Of a stretch of 64,000 nt of DNA, positions 51,627-58,790 are shown piece after piece (the stretch's first letter is position 1; each line of letters begins with the position of its first letter). The position numbers and the translations under genes were made by a program. This stretch comes from Dermacoccus abyssi (GTDB lineage: Bacteria; Actinomycetota; Actinomycetes; Actinomycetales; Dermatophilaceae), in assembly GCF_034541975.1 (NCBI RefSeq), contig NZ_JAVYJM010000001.1. The stretch is one strand, 5' to 3'. Under the pieces are notes generated by a model. That model had not been told where the DNA came from. It saw only the letters and a program-made list of their open reading frames with translations, and searched no databases.

Positions 51627-53051
51627 GGCTCTTCACAGATGAGGGTGTAGTGCCTATCGGCGCGTCGATGCCGGGATAGGCGTCGAGGCCTTCCGAAGAT
51701 GGAAGTTCTTGAAGCTCACCATCTGGAAGACCTCGACGTGCCTGACGCTACCTTCACTGCCCCTGACCTGACGACCTTCGCCCGCCTGGACGAGCTCGGG
51801 TTGGAGGTGACCGGGCAGCGCCTCGAACCCGACCGTGCGGTGCTGGCCTGCCGCGTGCTCGAACCTGACGAGTGGTGCCGGCGATGCGGCTGCGAAGGCA
51901 TCCCGCGTGACACCGTCACCCGCGAGCTGGCGCACGAACCGCTGGGCTGGCGCCCCACGACGCTGGCGGTCACAGTCCGCCGGTACCGGTGCACTGGATG
52001 CCCGCACGTGTGGCGCCAGGACACCACGCTGGCAGCCGAACCGCGGGCGAAGCTCTCCCGGCGGGGACTGCGGTGGGCCCTGGCCGGGATTGTCTGCCAA
52101 CACCTGTCCATCGCCCGCGTCGCCGCCGGGCTCGGGGTCGCGTGGAACACCGCCAACGACGCCGTCCTCGCTGAGGGCAAGCGGATCCTGATCGACGACG
52201 AGCACCGCTTCGACGGCGTGGAAGTGATCGGCGTCGATGAGCACGTCTGGCGGCACACCCGCCGCGGGGACAAGTACGTCACCGTCATCATCGACCTGAC
52301 CCCCATCCGCGACGGCAACGGCCCGGCACGACTGCTGGACATGATCGAAGGCCGCTCGAAGAAGACCTTCAAGACCTGGCTGGCGAGCCGGCCGAAGGAC
52401 TGGCGCGAACGGGTCGACGTCGTCGCGATGGACGGCTTCACCGGCTACAAGTCCGCTGCCACCGAGGAACTGCCGGAGGCGACCACGGTCATGGACCCCT
52501 TCCACGTGGTGCGTCTGGGCGGTGAGGCACTCGACTCGTGCCGGCGGCGGGTCCAGCGGGCCACCAAGGCACGACGAGGCCGTAAGGGCGACCCGCTCTA
52601 TCGCTCCCGGCGCACGCTGCACACCGGAACGAGTCTGCTCACCCACAAGCAAGCCCAGCGCCTGGATGACCTCTTCGCCGACGAGAGACACCTGCCTGTG
52701 GAGGTCACGTGGGATGTCTACCAGCGCATGATCGCCGCCTACCGCGAGTCCGACCGCAGCAAGGGGCGGGCGGTGATGGCCGAGCTGATCGACTCCCTCG
52801 CCCGGGGCGTACCCGACGGCCTGAGCGAGGTCGTCACCCTGGGCCGGACCCTGAACAAGCGCGCCGTGGACGTGCTGGCCTACTTCGAGCGTCCCGGCAC
52901 ATCGAATGGGCCTACCGAGGCGATCAACGGTCGACTGGAGCACCTGCGCGGACTGGCACTGGGCTTTCGGAACCTGACCAACTACATCGCCAGATCCCTG
53001 CTCGAGGCCGGCGGATTCAGACCCCAACTACACCCTCATCTGTGAAGAGCC
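51627..53051 (+). mobile_element. ISL3-family insertion sequence, complete copy C
   Basis: 1425 bp, same length, ends and transposase as copy A at 22517. Its left flank (ACATGTAC) and right flank (GGCAAACG) differ, showing that its right end belongs to the larger composite unit. Confidence 0.95.
51699..53045 (+). CDS. ISL3-family DDE transposase
   Basis: 448 residues, reading the same as the protein of copy A: zinc-binding N-terminus, then VIGVDEHVW, VVAMDGFTGYKSA and GPTEAINGRLEHL. It is intact and can presumably mobilise copy A, copy C and the composite unit through the shared ends. Confidence 0.95.
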   Translation: MEVLEAHHLEDLDVPDATFTAPDLTTFARLDELGLEVTGQRLEPDRAVLACRVLEPDEWCRRCGCEGIPRDTVTRELAHEPLGWRPTTLAVTVRRYRCTGCPHVWRQDTTLAAEPRAKLSRRGLRWALAGIVCQHLSIARVAAGLGVAWNTANDAVLAEGKRILIDDEHRFDGVEVIGVDEHVWRHTRRGDKYVTVIIDLTPIRDGNGPARLLDMIEGRSKKTFKTWLASRPKDWRERVDVVAMDGFTGYKSAATEELPEATTVMDPFHVVRLGGEALDSCRRRVQRATKARRGRKGDPLYRSRRTLHTGTSLLTHKQAQRLDDLFADERHLPVEVTWDVYQRMIAAYRESDRSKGRAVMAELIDSLARGVPDGLSEVVTLGRTLNKRAVDVLAYFERPGTSNGPTEAINGRLEHLRGLALGFRNLTNYIARSLLEAGGFRPQLHPHL

Positions 53052-53059
53052 GGCAAACG

Positions 53060-53190
53060 GCGCCAACAAGGCCAAGCTTGCGGGCGAACTCGGCGTCTCA
53101 CGTCGCCTCATCTACGACGTCATCGCCGGCAACGGTGCTTACGGTGACTTCAACACTGCCTCGGAGGTATCAGAACCCTCTGACACGTGA
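53060..53190 (+). pseudogene. Serine recombinase, 3' part (interrupted)
   Basis: Supplies GANKAKLAGELGVSRRLIYD, the recognition helix of the C-terminal helix-turn-helix, and the end EVSEPSDT before TGA at 53188-53190. Combined with 49686-50178 (493 + 131 = 624 bases) it gives an intact 207-residue recombinase. The four-copy motif array starts 62 bases beyond this stop. Confidence 0.88.
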
Positions 53191-53251
53191 CAGTTTCGGC
53201 ACCCTTAGCGATGAGCTCAGGCGTTGCCGTCAGTTGGGACATCCCCCAGCG

Positions 53252-53270
53252 GCATCAAAAACGACCGTTT
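53252..53270 (-). repeat. Cassette-like palindromic motif, copy 4
   Basis: Plus strand GCATCAAAAACGACCGTTT followed by CTGC; the AAACGACCGTTT core is exact but the outer AGCT half is changed. It lies 44 bases past the stop of the gene at 53314. Confidence 0.55.
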
Positions 53271-53313
53271 CTGCTCACCCTGCGCAAGTGAGGGCTTCGG
53301 CACAGCCGGCCGT

Positions 53314-53718
53314 TTAGCTGCCCCACTTCAGCCCGAGCTTCGCCCAGGCCACTTCGGAGTCTTTAGCTCCGAGCCAGGTGACGGCGTAGGGCACCTCGTC
53401 AGGGCAACGCGTCACGATCGAGCCTAGGCGTAAACCAAGAAACGATTGCTGCCTGTGCTCCGAAGGGTGAGCGACTGCCACGAAAATCCCGCTCTCGAGC
53501 TCTCTGAGGAGGGGCCAGTCTGGGCCGTAGTCCTCTTCGGGGAATTCAGTCGAGCCATCGGGCCATGCCATTAGGAAGGAGGGCCATGGGCGTCCGTTCC
53601 ACATGGCCCCGACCTCGCAACCAAGATAGGCGCACACACGGCCATCACGAGACAACGTGGCAACCCGATGGTGGTACCGACTGAGGTCTGGGGTGTTGGA
53701 TGCCGGATCGCTTGTCAC
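53314..53718 (-). CDS. Hypothetical protein in the motif array
   Basis: A 134-residue soluble protein: DLSRYHHRVATLSRDGRVCAYLG, then MWNGRPWPSFLMAWPDGSTE and SGIFVAVAHPSEHRQQSFLGL. Mixed alpha/beta appearance, unrecognised; size and style resemble immunity proteins. I start at GTG 53718; a TTG at 53778 would lie inside motif copy 5. Flanked by copies 4 and 5 in the same orientation as the gene. Confidence 0.6.
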   Translation of the reverse strand: MTSDPASNTPDLSRYHHRVATLSRDGRVCAYLGCEVGAMWNGRPWPSFLMAWPDGSTEFPEEDYGPDWPLLRELESGIFVAVAHPSEHRQQSFLGLRLGSIVTRCPDEVPYAVTWLGAKDSEVAWAKLGLKWGS

Positions 53719-53769
53719 AGACCCATTGTGCCGAGCGCCGCTAGCCGTCACGGCCAATGGGTGCGCGAG

Positions 53770-53788
53770 GTAGCTCAAACGAACGGTT
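53770..53788 (-). repeat. Cassette-like palindromic motif, copy 5
   Basis: Plus strand GTAGCTCAAACGAACGGTT followed by CTGC, 7 bases past the stop of the gene at 53796. Outer GCGCGAGGTAGC and GCAACCTAGTCGC are imperfect complements. Confidence 0.65.
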
Positions 53789-53795
53789 CTGCAAC

Positions 53796-53990
53796 CTAGT
53801 CGCGCTCAGCCTCGACACGCCTCACGCGCCAAAGGCGCAGCGCCAATGCCGCCCCCATGAGTGCGAGAGTGAGGAGAGCAGCAGTGAACCAACTGCCGGT
53901 TGCGGCGTGGAAAACCACGACGAACAAGACGCCGAGCACCACGAACGCGAGATAGTCCACTGGCCTCCAACGCTTACCCCAGCCAGGCAC
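53796..53990 (-). CDS. Two-helix membrane protein in the motif array
   Basis: A 64-residue protein: MPGWGKRWRPVDYLAFVVLG, one helix around YLAFVVLGVLFVVVFHAATG, a second in WFTAALLTLALMGAALALRLW, and a basic tail RVRRVEAERD. No family recognised. The ATG lies directly next to the IS3 insertion (53993), which separates it from whatever stood upstream. Confidence 0.6.
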   Translation of the reverse strand: MPGWGKRWRPVDYLAFVVLGVLFVVVFHAATGSWFTAALLTLALMGAALALRLWRVRRVEAERD

Positions 53991-53992
53991 CC

Positions 53993-54138
53993 TGAAGCGT
54001 CCCGGGTTTCGTGCCGCTCCTATGCGGGTGCCAACTCTCGGTTGAGGTTGGCGTAGTAGGCGGTCTGAAGCGTCCCGGGTTTCGTGCCGCTCCTATGCGG
54101 GTGCCAACTCTCGGTTGAGGTTGGCGTAGTAGGCGGTC
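53993..54138. repeat. 73-bp tandem duplication of an IS3 end
   Basis: 53993-54065 and 54066-54138 are identical, beginning TGAAGCGTCCCGGGTTTCGT and ending GTAGTAGGCGGTC. The unit includes the terminal repeat and the last codons of OrfB. Confidence 0.9.
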
Positions 54139-55028
54139 TCGTACTCGGCCGGGGTGGTCATGGCCAGAGACGAGTGGAGCCTTCGGTTGTTGTACCACTC
54201 GACCCATCCGGCGGTGGCGTACTCGACGTCGGCGATGGTCTTGTACGGGCTGTCGTGGAAGATCGTGGTGGTGATGCACTCGGTCTTGTACAGGCCGATG
54301 ACGCACTCCATGAGTGCGTTGTCGTACGCGTCCGCGACGGTGCCGATCGATGCGGCGATGCCCTCGGCGGCCAGGTGCTCGGCGAAGCGCAGGCTGGTGT
54401 ACTGCGACCCGGCATCGCTATGTGCGATCAGCTCGCCGGGTTGGACGGGGTGCCCGGCTCGGTCGCGTTCCCACAGCGCGATCCGCAGCGGTGTCAGGAC
54501 CAGCGGTGTCGTCTTGCTCGTCGCGGCGTGCCAGGCCACGACCTTCTGGGAGTAGCAGTCCAGGACGAACGCGACGTACACGAAACCCGCCCACGTGCGT
54601 ACGTAGGTGAAGTCCGCGACCCACTTCGTGTTCGGCGCTGCCGCGGTGAAGTCCCGGTTGAGCAGGTCACCAGCCCGATGCCCGTCCTTGGCCGGGATCG
54701 TGGTGCGTACCGGACGGCCGCGGCGTACCCCGTTCATCCCCGCGACGCCCATGAGCCGATCCACGCGACCGGCGCCGACCTGGTGACCTTGCCTACGTAG
54801 CCAGGCGGTCATCTTGCGACGCCCGTACAGCCCTTCCGGGGTACCGACGAGGTCGTGCAGGACGTTGAGCAGGACCGCGTCGGACGTGTCACGGGCCGAT
54901 GCGCTGCGGTGGCGCCAGGCCCGGTAGGTGCGTGCGGCGATCTGGCAGCCCTCCTGGCGGAGCACCCTGCAGACCGACTCGACCGCGTGCCCCTCGGCGC
55001 GCATCTGATCGATGAAACCCATGATCAT
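54093..55028 (-). CDS. IS3 transposase OrfB
   Basis: 311 residues with the rve core: first Asp in WVADFTYVRTWAGFVYVAFV, second in ELIAHSDAGSQYTSL, Glu in NALMECVIGLYKTE. A HTH_21-type region (EGLYGRRKMTAWLRRQGH) precedes it. It is normally made as an OrfAB fusion by -1 frameshifting; its ATG overlaps the OrfA stop (ATGA). Confidence 0.93.
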   Translation of the reverse strand: MIMGFIDQMRAEGHAVESVCRVLRQEGCQIAARTYRAWRHRSASARDTSDAVLLNVLHDLVGTPEGLYGRRKMTAWLRRQGHQVGAGRVDRLMGVAGMNGVRRGRPVRTTIPAKDGHRAGDLLNRDFTAAAPNTKWVADFTYVRTWAGFVYVAFVLDCYSQKVVAWHAATSKTTPLVLTPLRIALWERDRAGHPVQPGELIAHSDAGSQYTSLRFAEHLAAEGIAASIGTVADAYDNALMECVIGLYKTECITTTIFHDSPYKTIADVEYATAGWVEWYNNRRLHSSLAMTTPAEYETAYYANLNRELAPA

Positions 55029-55336
55029 CGGTTGCGGGGGTCGAGCTCCCCCGCGAAGAAAATCGAGGCCTTGCGTAGGAGCTCGTTGTCCTCGCGCAAC
55101 CGCTTGACCTCGCTGCGCAGACGACGCAGCTCGGCCAGGTCGTCGCTGGTCGGCCCGTCCTTCAGGCCGGCGTCGACGCGGTGTTGCGAGACCCAGCGGC
55201 GCAAGGTTTCACGGCCCACGTCGACCTTCGGTGACACCAACGCGACGGCCTTGGTGACGGACCCGGCTTCCTCGACGCGGTCCAGGACCATCCGCACCGC
55301 GCGGTCCTTCACCTCGGGATCGAACTTCTTCGGCAT
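55025..55336 (-). CDS. IS3 transposase OrfA
   Basis: 103 residues: MPKKFDPEVKDRAVRMVLDR, a helix-turn-helix with VDVGRETLRRWVSQHRVD, and the leucine-zipper-like LRRLRSEVKRLREDNELLRKA. ATG 55336 chosen as the usual IS3 OrfA start. Confidence 0.92.
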   Translation of the reverse strand: MPKKFDPEVKDRAVRMVLDRVEEAGSVTKAVALVSPKVDVGRETLRRWVSQHRVDAGLKDGPTSDDLAELRRLRSEVKRLREDNELLRKASIFFAGELDPRNR

Positions 55337-55490
55337 GAACAACATCCTCTCGAACTCGAAAGGAAGCGGCATCACACCCGGGACGCTTCACCCAGGCTCC
55401 ATCGCTTTGCCGGGAGGTTGGAGGCTTCGTTTCGTCCATGATCGGGATGATATGGACGTAACCGGGCAGGTTGATCTGGGGTGACGGGCT

Positions 55491-55509
55491 GTAGCTGAAA
55501 CGACCATTT
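55491..55509 (-). repeat. Cassette-like palindromic motif, copy 6
   Basis: Plus strand GTAGCTGAAACGACCATTT followed by CTGCACCCCC, 18 bases past the stop of the gene at 55528. Confidence 0.65.
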
Positions 55510-55527
55510 CTGCACCCCCGGGTGGGA

Positions 55528-55902
55528 TCAGCTCGCGAGGCAGGACGATTCCCATTCAGGTTCGTCCGTATCAAAGTGAGGGTCACTGTCGGAGCCGAGA
55601 GATTCACCGCCGATGCGAGTCACCACAGGGGTCGGGTCCTGCTTGCGAACTGCCACGGAGTACACCGGATCACCTGCGCCCTTGACCGTGACCTGAGCCA
55701 CGTAACAGGCGCCCTGTGACACGAAGCTGTTGACCTCGACCTGATCAGCTGAGACATGAAGACGATCAGCGGCTGCATGACGGATGACTGAACGATCCTC
55801 GGCTGGCCCTCTCAGGTACATCACTGCGCCCACTGCGAGGATCGCGACGCCCAAGAGGGTCACCAAAAGAACATGTGTCTTGCCTGTCCGGGTCTTGGTC
55901 AT
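55528..55902 (-). CDS. Membrane-anchored hypothetical protein in the motif array
   Basis: A 124-residue protein with an N-terminal helix (HVLLVTLLGVAILAVGAVMYL) serving as anchor or uncleaved signal and an extracytoplasmic domain of about 90 residues containing two cysteines (GACYVAQ and SSCLAS). No family recognised. The region before the start carries CTAGGGATGATGGCCCTATG, similar to a block at 16334-16350. Flanked by motif copies 6 and 7 in the gene's orientation. Confidence 0.6.
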   Translation of the reverse strand: MTKTRTGKTHVLLVTLLGVAILAVGAVMYLRGPAEDRSVIRHAAADRLHVSADQVEVNSFVSQGACYVAQVTVKGAGDPVYSVAVRKQDPTPVVTRIGGESLGSDSDPHFDTDEPEWESSCLAS

Positions 55903-55921
55903 AGGGCCATCATCCCTAGCT

Positions 55922-55940
55922 GTAGCTCAAACGACCGATT
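55922..55940 (-). repeat. Cassette-like palindromic motif, copy 7
   Basis: Plus strand GTAGCTCAAACGACCGATT, two bases from consensus, between the divergent starts of the genes at 55902 and 55957. Confidence 0.65.
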
Positions 55941-55956
55941 TTGAAAGGGGTGTCCG

Positions 55957-56874
55957 ATGGGACTCCTGGGAAAGTGGGCGAAGCGCAGCGTGAGGCGTGT
56001 TCCCGAAATGGAGCGGCCCGAGATACCGCGCCGTTGGGCCTGGGCGCTGGTCATTGGGGCCTTCCTCGGAGGATTCGGGCACGGTCTACTGCTCGCGGTG
56101 CGGTTCCTCCACACTGGACACCGAACGACCCCGGCCTCATGGTGGGATGCCGTGGCAATCATCACTAGAAACGTGGGGCTGTGCGCGCTTCTCGTCACCG
56201 TCACGGTTCTGTTGCTTCACTATCTTGGCGTCCGCAAGGGGTACTTCCGCTTCGGCGGTAGCGAGACGAGTACGGGGCGACGCTGGCAGCGCGAGTTGAG
56301 CATCGGGTTCCTCGTGCTCTCGGCAACTTGGGCATCCTTCGCCCTCGGCTCGATCATCACCAACCTGCTAGGGGACAAGTCGCTGGCATTCCCTCAGGAC
56401 GCCGTAGGGGTCAACCCCGCTAACGTCACAGACTTGGTGGGGGGAGCTCTGGCAGGCGTTCAGGAAGAACCGCTTTTTTGCATCGTCATTCCTCTTGCAC
56501 TCCTCGCGGCGCGCTGTCCGCTGTGGTTGGCAGTGACGGTCTCTGCTGTGGCACGTTGGTCGTTCCACGTCTACTACGGCTGGGGGTCGGTAGCGCTTCT
56601 TTTTTGGGCCGCCGTCGCTGTGCTCATCGTGCTACGCACGGGAGCAATCTGGGGAGTTGCCATCGTGCACAGTTGGTGGGACGTTACTGGACTGGCTACT
56701 TCCCTTGACCTTCCTCTTGTCACAGTCCTTGCGCTGAGCTTGTTCTTTCTTGGGGTGGTCGTCCTTGTCGCAGCGGCTTTGAGCCAAGCAAGCAATGCCG
56801 CGTCACGAGGAGCACCTAAGGGTGAAACGCGGGCGCGTATTTTCGGCGCGCGATTCACCACGAGCGCGACGTGA
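55957..56874 (+). CDS. CPBP-family intramembrane metalloprotease
   Basis: A 305-residue membrane protein with about eight helices. The CPBP (Abi) core is visible: GALAGVQEEPLFCIVIPLALL with the paired glutamates, ARWSFHVYYGWGSV with the first histidine, and WGVAIVHSWWDVTG with the second. The arginine usual after EExx is a cysteine here, as in a subgroup with an RxxxH second motif. Related proteins process prenylated peptides or serve as bacteriocin self-immunity. AAAGGGG precedes the ATG. It overlaps the recombinase gene by four bases. Confidence 0.82.
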   Translation: MGLLGKWAKRSVRRVPEMERPEIPRRWAWALVIGAFLGGFGHGLLLAVRFLHTGHRTTPASWWDAVAIITRNVGLCALLVTVTVLLLHYLGVRKGYFRFGGSETSTGRRWQRELSIGFLVLSATWASFALGSIITNLLGDKSLAFPQDAVGVNPANVTDLVGGALAGVQEEPLFCIVIPLALLAARCPLWLAVTVSAVARWSFHVYYGWGSVALLFWAAVAVLIVLRTGAIWGVAIVHSWWDVTGLATSLDLPLVTVLALSLFFLGVVVLVAAALSQASNAASRGAPKGETRARIFGARFTTSAT

Positions 56875-57356
56875 GGATCGGCTATGCGCGCCGCTCGACG
56901 CGCGAACAACCGACGACACTCGCCACCCAGCGCGAGGCGCTAGAGGCGGACGGGTGCGAGCGAATCTTCGAGGACACGATTTCGGGAGCGAAGTCGAAGC
57001 GGCCAGGCTTGGATGCCGCACTCGATTTCTTGCGGGAAGGGGATCGTCTCGTCGTGACTCGCCTCGACCGCCTTGGACGCACCCGTGTGGACACTCTCAA
57101 CACGATGGACGAGCTCAGGGCTCGGGGAATCATCGTGGAATGCCATCACCCTCGGCTCGACACGTCGGACCCTGCGGGCCGGCTCGTGATGGCGGTCCTC
57201 GCTGATCTGGCCGAGTGGGAGCGCGATGTGCTGATCGAGCGCACTCGGGAAGGGTTGGCACAGGCGCGCAAGCAAGGAAAGACGGGGGGCCGGCCCCCCA
57301 AGCTCGATGCTCAGCAGCGCGTGAACGCCATCACGATGCGCGAATCGCGTGAATGA
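56871..57356 (+). CDS. Serine recombinase, short at its C-terminus
   Basis: A 161-residue small serine recombinase: IGYARRSTREQPTTLATQREAL with the catalytic Ser, VTRLDRLGRTRVDTLNTM, and the E helix AVLADLAEWERDVLIERTREGL. It ends soon after KTGGRPPKLDAQQRVNAI, so most of the usual helix-turn-helix is missing; it is probably truncated and may bind DNA poorly. The GTG start overlaps the CPBP stop (GTGA), an unusual co-transcription. Confidence 0.85.
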   Translation: MRIGYARRSTREQPTTLATQREALEADGCERIFEDTISGAKSKRPGLDAALDFLREGDRLVVTRLDRLGRTRVDTLNTMDELRARGIIVECHHPRLDTSDPAGRLVMAVLADLAEWERDVLIERTREGLAQARKQGKTGGRPPKLDAQQRVNAITMRESRE

Positions 57357-57560
57357 TGAGCGTCCGCTTCTGGTCGAACACCAAGGCGACGACCTCCACG
57401 GGCCGCCCGTTCGTGTCGACTCCGATGCCGTAGATACCGCTCGGGCTGATCGTCTTCAAGACGAGCTTGTCGTGCGAAACCAGTCGTTCACGCCTGCGTC
57501 ACGTCCTCGGCGGACAATCCGTGCTTGAAGGCCGAGGGATGGAGTGTGACGGCGTCATCC
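57331..57560 (-). pseudogene. Broken BrnT/DUF4258-like toxin gene
   Basis: One minus-strand frame gives TLHPSAFKHGLSAEDVTQA and then a stop; the next frame continues VSHDKLVLKTISPSGIYGIG, then VDTNGRPVEVVALVFDQKRTLIIHA to a TGA at 57331. The HPSAFKHGLS, GRPVEVV and IIHA pieces follow the order seen in small DUF4258/BrnT-like toxins. A small frameshift lies near 57485. The rest of 57357-57732 holds nothing else I can support. Confidence 0.45.
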
Positions 57561-57732
57561 ACAACAATATTGTGTCACGAAACTCGCCTGAGAGACAGAG
57601 CCCGCGACGGGCGCCGAAGACGGGCCCGCAACGCTCCCATCGAGGGTGTTTCGCTCCCACAGCGAGGCATGCTCACCTCGGCAACCAACCGTCGCCCGGA
57701 CGCCGACGCTCGCTGACCGATACAGTCGTGAG

Positions 57733-58779
57733 GTGCCGAACTCCTCACCCTCGCAGGGCGCCCGCAAGCGCGCCGGCATCGTCGTCAACCCCACCAAGGT
57801 CGACGACCAGGAAAAGCTGCGCCGCGAGTGCACCAAGGCCGCCAAGGAGGCCGGCTGGGACGAACCGCTCTGGCTCGAGACGACGCTCGAGGATCCCGGC
57901 GTCGGCCAGGCTCATCAGGCCGTCAGCGCGGGCTGCGACATCGTTTTCGCCGCGGGCGGCGACGGCACGGTCCGTCTGGTCGGCTCCGCGCTCACCGGCA
58001 CGGACATCCCGCTCGGCCTCATGCCGCAGGGCACGGGCAACCTCCTCGCGCGCAACCTCGGCGTCTCCGTCGACGGCTCGGCCGCGCAGAACTTCGCGCG
58101 CTCCCTCGTCGGTCACGACACGCGTATCGACGTCGGCCGCGTGCACGCCACGTTCGACGACGGCTCGGCCAAGAACGACACCTTCCTCATCATGGCCGGG
58201 TTCGGTCTCGACGGCGACATCATGGATTCGACGAGCGAAGGCCTCAAGAAGCGCGTCGGTTGGATGGCCTACCCCCTCGCCGGCATCAAGTACTTCACCG
58301 AGCGCCCCGAGCGCATGCTCGCCAGCTTCGACGACGGCGGCCCGCGCACGAAGAAGACGACGACGCTGCTCGTCGGCAACTTCGGCCGCCTCACCGGCGG
58401 GGTCAAGCTCATGCCCGACGCCACGGGCAACGACGGATGGTTCGACGCCGTCTGGCTTTCGGCCGACGGCCCGCTGCAGTGGGGCGCGCTGACGCGCCAG
58501 ATCCTCACCAAGTCGCGCCGCAACACGAACCGCGTGGAGCGGGTGCGTGCGCGCCGCGTCGAGGCCCGCGCCATGGGCCGCGAGCGCGCCGTCGAGCTCG
58601 ACGGCGACGTCATCGGTCAGGCCCGCGACGTCAGCATGTGGATCGACTCCGACGCGCTCGTCGTGCGCATCGCCGACCCGAAGGACTCCAAGCTCTCCGA
58701 CCTGCGCAGCCGCCTGCCCGGGCCGTTCGGTCAGGACTTCAAGGGCCTGCCCGCGAAGGCGAAGAAGTCGAGCACGTAG
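57733..58779 (+). CDS. Diacylglycerol kinase-family lipid kinase
   Basis: A 348-residue DAGK/YegS-type lipid kinase. Nucleotide-binding motifs are FAAGGDGTVRLVGSAL and LMPQGTGNLLARNLG; GFGLDGDIMDST and VGNFGRLTGGVKLMPDA follow, with the last ELDGDVIG and a basic C-terminus. It likely phosphorylates a lipid such as diacylglycerol or a mannoside precursor at the membrane. I start at GTG 57733, eight bases after AGTCGTGAGG. First chromosomal-type gene right of the accessory region, a frequent neighbour of serS in actinobacteria. Confidence 0.9.
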   Translation: MPNSSPSQGARKRAGIVVNPTKVDDQEKLRRECTKAAKEAGWDEPLWLETTLEDPGVGQAHQAVSAGCDIVFAAGGDGTVRLVGSALTGTDIPLGLMPQGTGNLLARNLGVSVDGSAAQNFARSLVGHDTRIDVGRVHATFDDGSAKNDTFLIMAGFGLDGDIMDSTSEGLKKRVGWMAYPLAGIKYFTERPERMLASFDDGGPRTKKTTTLLVGNFGRLTGGVKLMPDATGNDGWFDAVWLSADGPLQWGALTRQILTKSRRNTNRVERVRARRVEARAMGRERAVELDGDVIGQARDVSMWIDSDALVVRIADPKDSKLSDLRSRLPGPFGQDFKGLPAKAKKSST

Positions 58780-58790
58780 TCGGGTGAACC

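Larger units (their letters stand above)
50179..53051. mobile_element. ISL3-based composite transposon carrying a copper-storage gene
   Basis: 2873 bp flanked by the 8-bp direct repeat GGCAAACG (50171-50178 and 53052-53059). The left end is a 533-bp stub of the ISL3 element and the right end a complete copy in the same orientation. The inner end of the complete copy has no matching duplication, so the whole unit transposed together. Cargo: a Csp-type copper protein and the start of a membrane-protein gene. Confidence 0.9.
53993..55390 (-). mobile_element. IS3-family insertion sequence with duplicated end
   Basis: Ends TGAAGCGTCCCGGGT on both sides; flanking CCC (53990-53992 and 55391-55393) fits a 3-bp target duplication. 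The core element is 54066-55390 (1325 bp); an extra 73 bases (53993-54065) repeat its left end exactly. Inserted inside the motif array. Confidence 0.9.

Noticed and set aside
53252..55940. Motif copies considered as Tn3-type terminal inverted repeats
   Set aside because: Not fully excluded, but copies flanking each gene are direct rather than inverted and no Tn3 transposase remnant is visible, so it is not the preferred reading.
53252..55940. Motif copies considered as ordinary intrinsic terminators
   Set aside because: The core palindrome is short, lacks a T-run, is conserved in sequence rather than only structure, and one copy (55922) lies between divergent starts.
53252..55940. Classical integron with attC sites
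   Set aside because: No tyrosine integrase and no paired GTTRRRY/RYYYAAC core sites could be seen.
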